Of a stretch of 64,000 bases of DNA, positions 1 to 11,549 are shown piece after piece. Source of the stretch: Elysia chlorotica (lineage: Eukaryota; Mollusca; Gastropoda; Plakobranchidae); assembly GCA_003991915.1 (NCBI GenBank), contig RQTK01000164.1, positions 601,200 through 665,199 of the forward strand. The letters are read 5' to 3'. Position 1 is the first letter of the stretch, and each line of letters starts with the position of its first letter. The notes below the pieces were generated by a model, which saw nothing but the letters and a program-made list of their open reading frames with translations, was not told the DNA's origin and did not search any database. A program made the translations under genes and the position numbers.

Positions 1-200
1 TACGATAGAGCAGGACCAGGCGAGAACGAGATTAAACACTGCATAGAAATTTACTGATATGGTCACACTATAAATTGTTTCGGTCAGGTCTCACTAACAG
101 TGAGCGATACTATACTTCCCAGTGTGTTTTCTCGCTTTCTGCTCAATCACGACTGTAACATACTTTTGAGTACCCCTCTGTCCTTCGCTGAGTAACTTAA

Positions 201-454
201 ATGCGTAAACCTTTCAGTTTTGCAGCAAAATTGATGGAGAGAAAGTCACAATGTAAGTTGTCATCGCTAGCGACAAGTGTATGTCTTGCCTATCCATGTT
301 TCTGGCTTTCTCTCTGCTTGTTACAACATTAAGGCTGAGCCCACACTGCAAGCGAGGCGGTCACTAGCGATGGCTTAATATGCGTAAACCTTTCAGTTTT
401 GCAGCAAAATTGATGGAGAGAAAGTCACAATGTAAGTTGTCATCGCTAGCGACA
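201..454. repeat. 75-bp direct repeat pair (201-275 and 380-454)
   Basis: The 75 bases starting at 201 (atgcgtaaacctttcag...) recur without visible change starting at 380. The second copy lies inside the hairpin-ended element at 333-480. This suggests two related copies of one mobile element, the left one lacking its left end. No coding capacity is seen. Confidence 0.85.
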
Positions 455-480
455 GCTCTCGCTTGCAGTGTGGCCTCAGT
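333..480. mobile_element. MITE-like element with inverted ends
   Basis: The left end (ggctgagcccacactgcaag, from 333) and the right end (ending near 480) are inverted copies: both read ccacactgcaagcgag from the outside inwards. A weaker inverted match continues through ctagcgatg on both sides, giving about 34 bp per arm. At about 148 bp with no ORF this fits a miniature non-autonomous DNA transposon. The superfamily is not identified, and a target-site duplication is not obvious. Confidence 0.6.
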
Positions 481-566
481 CACATGCGTGTCCGCTTAGT
501 CCCGCGTCAATCTTACTGTTTTTAACTTACACTGGCTCTATATGGTTGTGCTTGTATGTTTATCTG

Positions 567-609
<43 letters not shown>

Positions 610-1001
610 TTCACTCTCTGGTTTCATGTCTCCTTAATGACCATCCTTAAGTCCTATGGACCGTAAGTACAACATCGCTGTAGATTTCAACTCATTAAAA
701 GAATGTGTAGTGAAGAAGACTTAGGCCCAACTGGACTGCTGCTGGTGACTGAGTTGTGGGGCTGTGGCTGGACTGGGGTATCTTTATGAAACCCTCCTCA
801 GAAATTGAGGCTAAAAATACAAGAGAGGGTTTCACACGGAAACCACAGTCCCCGCCCCAGCCATCAGCGGCAGTCTGAGTCTCTGACTGTAGCCTTACGT
901 GTAGACGCTGTACTTCCAGTCATTGGACATGTTCAGCTAGCACCAAGCCTCGCATTCCCCGACTCACCCATTGTGTGTGTGTGTATCTGTATCTGGTGCA
1001 G

Positions 1002-1071
1002 GTGAGTGACGGCTGCGAGGTGATCATGATGAATCGAGCGTTCGTCATCAAGTATCTCCGCAAGGAGCTCT
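1002..1071 (+). pseudogene. Duplicate copy of the terminal exon at 1160
   Basis: This stretch is nearly identical to the exon at 1160-1231, including the CAG before it, and reads VSDGCEVIMMNRAFVIKYL in frame. Only four bases differ between the copies: three are silent and one changes Leu to Val. Here the frame has no stop after KEL and runs into a tctctgtc repeat, so the copy lacks a clean gene end. It may be a broken duplicate or, less likely, an alternative exon. Confidence 0.5.
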
Positions 1072-1321
1072 CCATGTCTTTGTCTCTTTATGTCTCTGTC
1101 TCTCTCTATGTCTTTGTCTCTCTCTCTCTATGTCTCTGTCTATCTGTCTCTCTATACAGGTGAGTGACGGCTGCGAGGTGATCATGATGAACCGGGCGTT
1201 CCTCATCAAGTACCTCCGCAAGGAGCTCTGACACGTCACACATCCACAGAGTCCAGGCACTCCACAGGTACGCAGCTAGCAGCTTACTAAGTTACTCAAA
1301 ATTGATTGTTCATTATCCCTG

Positions 1322-1379
<58 letters not shown>

Positions 1380-2615
1380 CTTGTGTCTTGCTGTCTCTTT
1401 ATGTCTCTGTCTCTCTCTATGTCTGTCTCTCTCTATGTCTCTGTCTCTCTCTTTGCCTCTCCCTCTATGTCTCTGTCTCTCTTCATGTCTGTCTCTGTCT
1501 CTCTCTTTGCCGCTCCCTCTATGTCTCTGTCTCTCTCCATGTCTGCCTCTCTCTTGTCTCTGTCTCTCGCCAGTCTCTGTCTCTCTTCATGTCTGTCTCT
1601 CTCTATGCCTCGTCTCTTGCCATGTCTGTGTCTCTCTCTAGCTTTCTCTATGTCTCTCTCTATGTTTGTCTCTCTCTATGTTTCTGTCTCTTGCCATGTC
1701 TGTGTCTCTCTCTAGCTTTCTCTATGTCTCTCTCTATGTTTGTCTCTCTCTATGTTTCTGTCTCTCTCTTTGCCAATCACTCTATGTGTCTGTCTCTCTC
1801 TGACTCTTTCAATGTCTGTCTCTTGTTGACTCTCTCTCTATGTCTTTGTTCCTTTCTATGTCTTTATCTTTATGTCTCTGTCTCTCTGTGTCTTTCTTTA
1901 TGCCTCTGTCCCTTTGTCTCTTTCTCGCTCTTCCTATCCCTCGAAGTCTATGTCTCTCTGTGTTTTTCGCTCTCTGCATCTCTCTCTATGTCTCGATCTT
2001 TCTGTGTCTTTCTCTCTATGTCTCTCTCTACATATCTGTCTCTCTCTGCCCCTCTCTATGCCCCTGTCTATCTGCCTCCCTCTCATGTCTCTTCCTCTAT
2101 TTCTTTGTCTCTTTCTTCCTTTCTCTCTTTTTCTCTGTCTCTCTGCCTCTCCCTATATGTCTCTGCCTCTTTCTATGTCCATGCCGATCTCCGCCTCTCT
2201 ATCTATATCTCTGTCTGTCTGTCTTTCTCTCTATGTTTTGTTCCTTGTATCTGTCTCACTCTATGTCTCTGTCTCTGTGTTTATCTACGTCTCTGTCTCA
2301 TATCTTTGTCATTATGTCACTGTCCTTATGCCCCTGTTTCTCTCTATGTCCCTGTCTCTATGTGTGTATCTCTCCGTGTCTCTCTTTATGTCTCTGTCTC
2401 TCCGTGCCTCTCTCTATGTCTCTGTCTCTCCATGCCTCTCTCTAGGTCTTTGTCTCTCTGAGTAACCCTCTCTCTATGTCTCTGTCTCGTTGTCTCTTTC
2501 TCTATGTCTCCCTGCATCTCTATTAATGTCCTTGTCTCTTTTCCTCTCTATAAATGTGCCTCTCTCTGTCTCTCTATGTCTCTCTTTATGCCTCTGTCTC
2601 TTTAATGATTTTTAT
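1070..2615 (+). repeat. CT-rich low-complexity tract (tctctatgtctctgtc units)
   Basis: About 1.5 kb is built from interrupted tctc/tgtctctctatg words with no fixed longer period, apart from the short exon at 1160-1290. Open frames here code only for Ser, Leu, Cys, Val and Met runs and are not genes. A block around 1615-1690 is repeated once directly at about 1678-1755. Confidence 0.9.
1160..1231 (+). CDS. Terminal exon, possible cyclic-nucleotide-binding-domain protein C-terminus
   Basis: A strong polypyrimidine tract ending ctatacag at 1159 is followed by 23 open codons and TGA. The product reads VSDGCEVIMMNRAFLIKYL and then RKEL. The VSDGCEV..M....F..KY pattern resembles the last strand and helix of cyclic-nucleotide-binding domains such as those in CNBD2-type proteins, but this is recognition by eye on a short peptide and is tentative. 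Upstream exons would lie before 1 kb or outside the window; none is clear. The exon start itself (CAG GTGAGT) also matches a donor consensus, which makes splice prediction here ambiguous. Confidence 0.4.
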   Translation: MSDGCEVIMMNRAFLIKYLRKEL

Positions 2616-2864
2616 GTAAAAATATGATTTCAAATTGATATTCTAACTTTGCAGTTTATTATTTATCATATCTGTTCTCTCACTCTCTCTCACCCACACT
2701 CTTCTCTCTCTCTTAATTTCTCTCTTTATTGCTCCTGTCCTCCTTGTTTCTCTTTCTCTCTTTATCTCCCCCCCTTCTTTCTCTTCGTTTCCTTTCTCTC
2801 ATTCCTTCCCTTGCAAATTTCTTTCCTTCTCCCTTTCTCTAATTATCTCACTCTCTTCGATCAG

Positions 2865-2962
2865 GCAGGCTAAAGGAAAACATCTACATGTACTACCTGG
2901 GATTAGCAGGCACCGACAGAGAGCAGAGGGATTTCTTGAGTGTCGCACAGTTCCAGTACAAG
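2865..2962 (+). other. Possible coding exon feeding a minisatellite
   Basis: After a pyrimidine-rich tract ending gatcag (2864), the frame reads RLKENIYMYYLGLAGTDREQ, then RDFLSVAQFQYK, and reaches AAG|GTTCTA at 2962/2963, a possible donor. The composition is protein-like and unlike the flanking repeats. I do not recognise the family. The second half of this segment is the seed of the tandem array that follows to about 3425. It could be a real exon of an unknown plus-strand gene or a relic. Confidence 0.35.
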
Positions 2963-3425
2963 GTTCTAGCAAGAGGCGGATGGGCGGGATGGACAAAGAG
3001 CAGAGAGATTTCTTGAGTGTCGCACAGTTCGAGTACAAGGTTCTAGCAAGAGGCGGATGGGTGGGATGGACAGAGAGCAGAGAGAGATGTTAAATGTCGC
3101 ACAGTTCGAGTACAAGGTTCTAGCAATAAGCGGGATGGACGGAGAGCTGATAGTTAATAAGTGTCGCACAGTTCGAGTACAAGGTTCTAGCGAGAGGCGG
3201 GGTGGACAGAGAGCAGAGATTGCTGTTGAATGTCGCACAGTTCGAGTACACGATTCTACAAGGTTCCAGCGAGAGGTGGGATGGACAAAGAGCAGAAAGA
3301 GCTGTTGAATGTCGCACAGTTCCAATACACGATTCTACAAGGTTCTAGCGATAAGCGGGATGGACAGAGGGCAGAAAGAGCTGTTGAGTGTCGCACAGTT
3401 CGAGTAAACGGTTCTAGCGGGATGG
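2902..3425 (+). repeat. Minisatellite, 67-79 bp unit, seven copies
   Basis: The word gtcgcacagtt occurs at about 2942, 3019, 3096, 3163, 3232, 3311 and 3390, giving spacings of 67 to 79 bp. Each unit carries gtcgcacagttcgagtac, aaggttctagc, then a ggatggacagagagcag-like stretch. Only the first unit stays in the frame of the exon-like segment at 2865; later units carry stops and indels. Confidence 0.85.
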
Positions 3426-3439
3426 ACACCAGTCAGGCC

Positions 3440-4500
3440 CTCCTGTAGCCGTATGTATGCCGCGGTTTACGTGCGTTGATGATAGCCGATCTCAGACGTC
3501 TACCTCAGCATAACTGCCTGCCCACACACGCAGGCTCCTGTTAAAGCTTCACGTTATGGCTGGCAGTTAGGCTAGACAGAGAACTACAGTGACAGCCCTA
3601 AAGGCTTGGGCTGACAGGCCTGGTGCTACTGAACTAGAAGTCGATGGAGAGGATTCACCAGTCTGTGACAGGAGAGAGCAAGCCTAAGTGAATACAGCAC
3701 CAGATTATGGCATTGGTTCATGACAGGAACAAACAAAAAAATAACTGAAGGGTAAAAGCAGTACACATCATAGCATATAAACTACAAAACCCATAACTTA
3801 ATAAAGGTAAGCAATTCACAAAGTATATCACCTCATAAACATTTCACAAAAACACATTAACATTAAAATATTAATCAGCAGATTATAGTGTCCATCCAAA
3901 AATATCACATACACAAAAACAGTGGTTGGGAGTAGGAAAAGACAAACAGATGTATCATCAACATAATGGGACAAAGAATAAATAAACATGGACACAAAGA
4001 TGGTTAAGACTGTTAGTATTTTCAATATAGTTCATCCAACAGCAATGGTTTGATCAGAGAACAAACATATATTTACATACACAAATACTCGCATATATCG
4101 GGAATGTGGTTAGTTATAATTGTCCATAGGTATCATCTAAGATTAATTTTGTTTCTACATTTTTCGAACGGTTAGAGGTACTACACATTAAACCATCTAA
4201 CTACGACAAGTACTGCATTAAACGGTGGTTCCGATAGAGAGTTATGCCAACGATACTTTGAAGTAAGACTAAGACAAAATTGGTATAACTACAGGGATTC
4301 TAAAATATTAGATTGAGAGGTAACACATTTAAAATAAAACGTTGAAAACTATGAGATATTCGTGTCATTTTTTTTTTTGCTTTGGGGTTTTACTTTTGCT
4401 TGTTTTGTTTTTTTTAATAGACCATTGTTTCGATTTGGCATGGGGCAACACACCCTTTAACTGAACTTTGGATTCGATATATATATTTATATTTCTGAAT
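3440..4500. other. No gene seen
   Basis: AT-rich non-coding sequence after the minisatellite. I see no convincing exon, RNA gene or repeat array here. Confidence 0.6.
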
Positions 4501-4504
4501 CACG

Positions 4505-4935
4505 GATTGGAATGCAAAAATAAATTATTATCTGTAATCGAGTAACCAGCTCTAAAACCGGCTTGGGTTTCTGAAACAATCGAATGCTCACTACACCACC
4601 TTCGTAGCCTTTTGTTAATTATGTTGGAAAAAATTTTGCCTAAGTAACGAAGCAAACTTATTCCTCTGTAGCTCTTTACACCATTTGTATCACCCTTTTT
4701 ATGTAAACAAAAATATCATAGACTTTGTCCACACTTCTGGATAGTTTTGGTAATTCTGGACAGCCAGTTTTAAAACAATCAGGTGGAAAACCGTCTGGCC
4801 CTAAGGCCTTTTCTTTCCTAAGATAATGTAAGGTCTGTTTAGTGTCGTTTAGCAAAATGTCATCATATTGTAGTCTATCTGCATGCCCTTTAGAGCAGTT
4901 CAATGCAAAATCTTCATTCACATTAAGAAGAATGG
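4505..4935 (-). pseudogene. Non-LTR retrotransposon reverse transcriptase relic
   Basis: On the minus strand one frame gives LRKEKALGPDGFPPDCFK, the conserved K-A-x-GPDG-x-P RT motif of LINEs. After a frame change near 4680 it continues as YRGISLLRYLGKIFSNIINK and then ETQAGFRAGYSITDN, matching the RT blocks 'I.L....K......' and 'Q.GFR...S..D'. At least one frameshift and stops (after IQMV and after LHSNP) break it, and the element is short at both ends. It is a dead fragment of a LINE. The clade is not certain. Confidence 0.8.
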
Positions 4936-5526
4936 CAAGGTTGATTTGTACTTGATTTTGATACCGGATTTAAAAGATTCTTAAATTAGTCATACCATTC
5001 TTGGTTCTTTATAGTATTTGAGTTGGAGAACACTCTAACAACAAACCAGTTAAAAAAACACAATCTTTAAATGATTCTTGAAAGTCATGTACGTAGAGTA
5101 TATGTTTAGATCAATCAAGGTCTCCATTTACTCGAAAGTAACATTACACAAAAAATAATAAGAAACGATTACAGAAAGAAAAACATGAAAGATAATTATA
5201 CAGCAACCAGCTTGAAGAAAAATGCATGATCGGTAAACGGCAACATGACATCTGCAGTTCTGTTGGATAGATTTTCGTAGTGGATACAAAGGGACAGAAC
5301 CGCCTTGAAAAGATCTTCCCTGCGTCTTTTTTCTCGACAAGGTACTTCACCCTGCACAGCAGCTTTCTTTCCACAGCTTTATGTGCCGTTTTTTTTTCTT
5401 TTTTTTTCCATTTTTTGAGCAAGTGCCTTTGTGAGGGACTATGTTTAACAATCACACTTATGTCATTATTTGTAGAAAATATTGATCATTTAGCTGTTAT
5501 TTTAGAGAAGATGGATTTGCTTCCTC

Positions 5527-5585
<59 letters not shown>

Positions 5586-5960
5586 GGTATTTTGATTAAC
5601 GTGCAGGTACTGGGGCAACATCCATATCAGTGAACCCCCTTCCAGGTAGCTGGCTTGCTGCACGCATGGCTGATCTCACACCAGATCTCCAGGTGTTTCT
5701 GTCATGAGGGTCAGTTGTTGAGAGTTTCCAGTCTTTTCGATCCCTCTCTGTCACCTGCTTCCATGTCATTCTGGGTCTCCCTTTTCCACGACTTCCTGTT
5801 ATTTGCATGTCCAATGCTGTCTTGATAGCTCCGCTTGCCCGTTCCACGTGGCCATACCACCGGAGTCTTCTCTCCTTCAGAATGAGGTTCAGGTCCTCAA
5901 GGCCAAGAAGCGTCAATAGCTCATTTGACCTTGTGGTGGCCACATCTTCTGGCTTCACAT
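5527..5960 (-). mobile_element. LINE 3' end with (GAT)n tail
   Basis: A minus-strand ORF ending at 5596 reads LRWYGHVERASGAIK, then RGKGRPRMTWKQV, then DPHDRNTWRSGVRSAMRAAS and PVPAR before TAA. The RW.GHVER and GRP..TW words are typical of the region after RT in many invertebrate non-LTR elements. The stop codon is followed by only about ten bases and then the GAT trinucleotide run (5527-5585 on the plus strand as atc repeats). That is what a LINE with a microsatellite 3' tail looks like. The upstream RT part is absent. Confidence 0.75.
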
Positions 5961-5970
5961 TGCAGATTTA

Positions 5971-6186
<216 letters not shown>

Positions 6187-6189
6187 GTC

Positions 6190-7370
6190 AAAGCAAGCCA
6201 TCCTAACTGTGTTCACTGTAAGAGGTGTCTGTCCGGTGAGTTCTGTTTCGTGGTACTTATTCACGTTTACAACCTCTTCCCTCTCTATGCATACCTTTCT
6301 ACTGCTTTCAAAGTGTGTCATATACATCATTTTTCGTTTGTGCAGTTTTAGTCCTGCGTTTTTACTCAATTTATAACTATTATTTTAGTGAGCTGTGGTT
6401 CCATTTTTTTGTTTCCTCTGTCAAAAGAGCTATATATCGTCAGCATAAAAAAATTATGGTATACTTGTAAGCGTTTAACGGTCTATGTTTTGGACGTCTA
6501 TAACCCCCATCACTGGAGTAAAAAGTTTAGGTGAGATGGGACCTCCTTTAGTCTATACCGGCATATGTTGTGAAACCAAGTGATCTATGTGTATATGGGA
6601 TGGGGTCCCTTGGTATATTTCTCCAGAGTCAGTGTCTACGTTTTATTCATATTTATTGCCGCAGTGAGTCGAATATTGCAAAACGTTTGATCGAAATTCA
6701 AATCAAACTCATTTTCGATAAATTGAAGTCAAAGAGACAGGTTGTATTCGCTCAAACTTGATGATCTGATCCAAGGTATGTATATGTGTGTAAGTAAAAT
6801 CAAGGTAGGGCAATCCACCACTATGATATACGAAAACAACATTTTAAACATAACTATCGAAGCCAGCAAAATATCACTAAATTCGTTTACATTACGTTTG
6901 ATCTAAGTACAGAACTTCATAATTCATGAACCTCATGACACAAATCACAGTAACAGCAAACACTCTACAATAGGTAGATATTTTTATTCAAAACGTTTGA
7001 CAAGTCGTCTTCAACTATTGCTATTTATAATCTATCTTGGACAGATTATTTTATCAGCATGTAAATTATACCTAAAGCTCTCAATATGGTTTTCAGTTAC
7101 TGCCAAAAAAACTAGCAACAGTTATTACTACAATTTGTAATTGCAGTGAAAACTCAAGAACTAGATAATAGTTTCGATTTCCCCAAATCTGTAAATTGAA
7201 GTCTATTTTGTGACTAAGTCGTCTCCTTAGAGTAAGGTATCGTACACATAGACTTTAGATCACACACATTTGCCACTCAGACGTGCCCATCGCCGGTATC
7301 CCAGCTCCAGACGTTGTCATGCAAATGTAAATCTGTGCTAATACTTGTTACAGTTGGCGCAGATCTGACT
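6190..7370. other. No gene seen
   Basis: AT-rich sequence without recognisable exons or repeats. It lies downstream of the phospholipase gene on that gene's strand. Confidence 0.55.
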
Positions 7371-7380
7371 TCCTCTTGTT

Positions 7381-7509
7381 TCAGGCTGGACGAGACCGAC
7401 GCCCTCCACACTCTGTGATTATTTCTATGTCCACAACCAGCCCCGAGAACTTCTCTGGGGTTTCCTCCTGGGTGATGCCAAGGCTCGCACCGGCACCAGA
7501 ACGGCCCGC
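7381..7509 (-). CDS. Possible last exon of the PLA2 gene
   Basis: A GC-rich block on the minus strand follows an acceptor (gttcgatcccag) at 7510. In phase 0 it is open for 42 codons to TGA at 7381 and reads GASLGITQEETPEKFSG, then VVDIEIITECGG, a natural-looking composition. If the preceding exon ends at the donor after 8624 the phase would be 2, giving instead a shorter Arg-rich tail that stops at 7425. A donor after the KC codons of exon 4 (AAG TGT|GTGACG) would restore phase 0. The exon looks real, but its reading frame and membership of the PLA2 gene are unsettled. Confidence 0.4.
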   Translation of the reverse strand, partial: AGRSGAGASLGITQEETPEKFSGLVVDIEIITECGGRRSRPA

Positions 7510-8595
7510 CTGGGATCGAACAGAAATTAATAGAATAATAATACAAGTTAAGCAACCTGGATGAATCAGACACAAGTCGTTGGTATAAATTTTGGGCTAA
7601 AGTCTCCCTGTATTGCCCTCTTTCATTTCAAATAAAAAAAGGATTTCCCTGGTTCTAGAAAGGATAGAATTAAAATTTCTCAACTTTTAAAGTAAAACTT
7701 ATACTTATTGACATTCAGTTTTTTTCCGCAAGATTCAAATTTCCGACTTGTGTCTGATTCAACTTGTTTGCCTCACAAATCAATAAGAATGGTAACATTC
7801 AGTATTATCAACTATATCATTAAAAACTGAAGAAACTTAGCTCCCCACATACCCATTACAACATTATCTCATTGAGGTTTACAGGCACATGAAAGGCTAT
7901 TGCTCAGACAAGCACGATCAACTCAAGATGGACACCTCTAGCATCACCTAAGGCCACAGATTTAAATTTCTACAAACAAACAAGTTGTCAAGTCCGTATC
8001 ACTGCAGTCTCTCAAAACATCCCTCACACCCATGAGGCAGACAGCCATTTCGCCTTGATTCTAGAATAGCAATCAATAAACATGCATACCCTCATTGCTC
8101 CGCTGTTTATTCAAAACCACTTTGATGGCTGCCATGAAGTAGTTATAGAGCAATTATTTATTATCCTATACTATCGTTTCAATATAGCCAATATAGCCTA
8201 TTCAGTCAAGTTTCAGAAAATTTGATCTTTGATGGTTTTTTCAACGACACGTGGCAATCATTCCGATACGATGGAAAACTACTACGATTAGGTCTGGGCG
8301 CGACAGTGTTAAATTGCTCTGGATATGTCATAATTTTATTGCCACACAAAGTCTTTTTTCAATGATTTAAAGATCAGGGCTAGTCCCCTTTTTAATTAAA
8401 CCAACTCCATTTTTGTTTCTTCCTTTAACTGATCTTCGTTATCACCCTTTGTATGAACATGTTCAGCTTGGTGTTACATTTACAACGTGTCCAAATCAGA
8501 CTTCCACTCAAAATAAAATTATTACAAATCCAAATGTATATGAATGTATTTTTGTCTGATTAAGACGTAGTAAACACGGGACCTCCATAACTTAT

Positions 8596-9235
8596 TTACT
8601 GAATAACGTTTCCCTCTACCGACCTGGTTTGGTTTCCTGCCCGCGTAGGGGTCCTGACCGCCGTCACACACTTGAGGTCCCCCAGGTGGAAGAAGAAGAA
8701 CTCGATGGCGCGGGATGTGAAGCTGTCCACGGCGTGTAGACAGTCAAGGAACTTGGCGTCACAGACACAGCTGCTTCTGTTGGCAGGGGGATGTAGGAGT
8801 AGCAGGTGGCAAGAGGAGGAAGGGAAGGGAAGGGAATGCGGGGATAGATTGTTAGGTGTAATTAGATTTAAAATATTTTATGTAAAAAAGAACCTGTATA
8901 CTTATACATGTTTGTGACTAACACGTTTCACTAAAACAATAGTAACAGGCTTAAATCCATGAGAATGATACACAACTAGGCAACAATTGTCTCATGACCT
9001 GTTTTGGCATTCACCAGCATTGGCGCAGTGCATGAGGTGTGCAGTTCGGGGTGAGTGTCTTTTGATAATAATTAATAAAAAAAAAAAAGATTAAAAAAAA
9101 GATATACAAATATTTTTCTTTTTAAAGATTTAAAATAGCTTCGAGGGTAGAAGTTGTTCTTTTTTAGGTAGCGGGTAAATGCAGGATTTAGACCTTACTC
9201 TTAGTTTTCTCTCTCTCTCTCTCTATCTTTCTTTG

Positions 9236-9281
<46 letters not shown>

Positions 9282-11512
9282 CAATACCTACTTTTATTTT
9301 TTTAATATAATCATTCAGTAAATATTATCATAGCCTTTCTCTCCTCCCCCCCTTTCCTCCCCCTCCATTTTCTCCTGCCCAAAGAATCCCTTTCAAGTGG
9401 CTGTTTCTTTTTAATGTATTCGTCTATTTTTTGTTTGTTTTTGTTTTTAGATGAGCTCTAAGAGCGTCCTCTCGATAAGATACCATACAGTATACAATGT
9501 ACACGATGCACCATAGAGAACTCACACAGTAAACGGAGAATCGTTGAGGACGCCGTATTTCTCCTTCCGCGCAGGAATGTAGTGCGCGCATGAATCGTGC
9601 TGCCGACAACACCAGTCCGTCTCGTTGTAGAACCCCAGGTCTGTATTGTTCTCTGCAATGTTGCCGACGCCGCACCATTTGGTGCCTGCAATGAACAAAC
9701 ATTATGCACAGCAGTTATGTTGCTCAAGGGGACCAACTGTCTCAAATGGTAAAACGTTAATCCTCAGATCGGTTCGAATCCCACGATCCGGCAAAACATT
9801 ATTTGTAAGTACGTGACCAATAAAGTCCCGTGTATCCCCGTATATTCCTTTGTGGGGTCCCGCTCACGACATAGCCTATCCCCTCTGTCCTCTCCATCAA
9901 CTCTCCTAAGTCTCTTTCCCCCCGATCTTTCTCCTGCACCTGCTCCTTCCATATGAACTATGACACACAAATGGTACAAGCGGATTTTAGACTGAGTCAA
10001 CTTTTAACATGTAAGACGCACAACTATAGCCCTCGTGCTGTTAAACTCCCTGTTTCACAGCTCAAGCGACCCATGAGATGTGTAAAGGAATACACAATAA
10101 GGACTGGCTGGAAATTGAGGGCGAGGTAGCCGTACAGTTAGAATAATCGACTTCCAATGCAGGAGGTTCACAGTTCGAGCCCCGCTCTGGTGCACGCCTT
10201 TCATTCATGTTAATTCAGTTGGTGTCAGTATATTAATGTAACCAGTCAAGTCTCCGCATTAGGGACCCCTTCGCCGTGGATTCTCAAAATAATGTTTGTC
10301 AATTTCACTGTAAGATCGAGAATAAATTGAATTTTAAAGAATGTAATATTTTGAATATTAATGTGAATTTAACATAAATTGATACAATAAAAAAATAAAA
10401 TGCCTGAAAATGTGCCGGCAAATAAATCACATCATAGTATCATTGTGATTAACACGTCACTACCAATTTCATGGGGAAGATCAAATTCAAACACGCCGAT
10501 TGGCTTTTCATTAGATGAAGAATAAGCAGTAACATTAATTTTACTACTTAGGCAGGGATAAATCATGAAATATTATAATCTCAAAACAACAACAAAAAAG
10601 GTTTTTATGCTTTTTCACCAGCTCAGTGGGGCTAGATGTAGACCTACCAGGATAAATTCCCCGGAAGATGTTGAAGATGCTCCGCTTTTTCACTCGGTGA
10701 GATTCAAACATGGCGTCCGGGAGATCACGTGAGCAGTCCGCCGCCATTTTGTTCACGGCCTTCGTGCTAATCTCTGTGACCTCCGAAATGTTCCAAGCCT
10801 CCAGGAACTGAGACAGAAACATACCGTGTCTAGGGAAGGGGAATAACCATTGAAGAGTTAAAAAAGATTTTCTAAGGTTGAGGTCACCTAAGTTTCCCGA
10901 AGATTACTTGTATGCAGAAGACGAGGTACCAGCTTAGATTTAAACCGCCAACCTTATTTTTGTTAGCCTGGACGACAGCCGACTGATCTATCGGCACTCC
11001 CGAAATCAAAATCATCTAAGTTTTGAAATTTACCATCATCAGCAGGGGCGTAAGAGGAGCGATGGATACAATTCAACAGTGAGATTGAAATACATAAGGA
11101 GGTTTGGGGACGTGACAATTCTGCTAAGGGTTCAGCTATAGATATATACTGGAAGTAAAATTGACGAGAAAGTCTTTCAGGTCGAGACATAATTACTCTT
11201 AACAACGGTTATAATATACAGCGTCCACTATGTCTCCCACTTGCGGATGGTGGACGTTCAGAGACAAAAAGACAACAACAAGAACTTCATAAACTTTTTT
11301 CCAGGGTAAAAAAGCTTTTATGTAGTTATGTTAATACCATAGCTTTTCCATGTAATACATGCCATTACTAATTTGGATGCTTTTCTTAACTTATAAACTC
11401 TGATTTTTAGAAACTAGAGCAACGAAGTTTGATGTTCACAGGTTTGGTATTCGTTACATGAAGCCAAACAAGGTCTCTCTCTCTCTCCCTCTCTCTCTCT
11501 TTCTTTCTTCCT

Positions 11513-11549
<37 letters not shown>

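Noticed and set aside
1302..2465. Long Ser/Leu/Cys-rich open frames
   Set aside because: They are readings of a CT-rich simple repeat in several frames at once, without splice sites or domain structure.
2902..3425. CRISPR array
   Set aside because: Units are tandem without unique spacers, and the DNA is eukaryotic. The same applies to the other minisatellites.
5144..5455. Minus-strand frame with RRFCPFVSTTKIYPTEL
   Set aside because: No family match or splice sites; it lies between two LINE relics and is probably chance or transposon debris.
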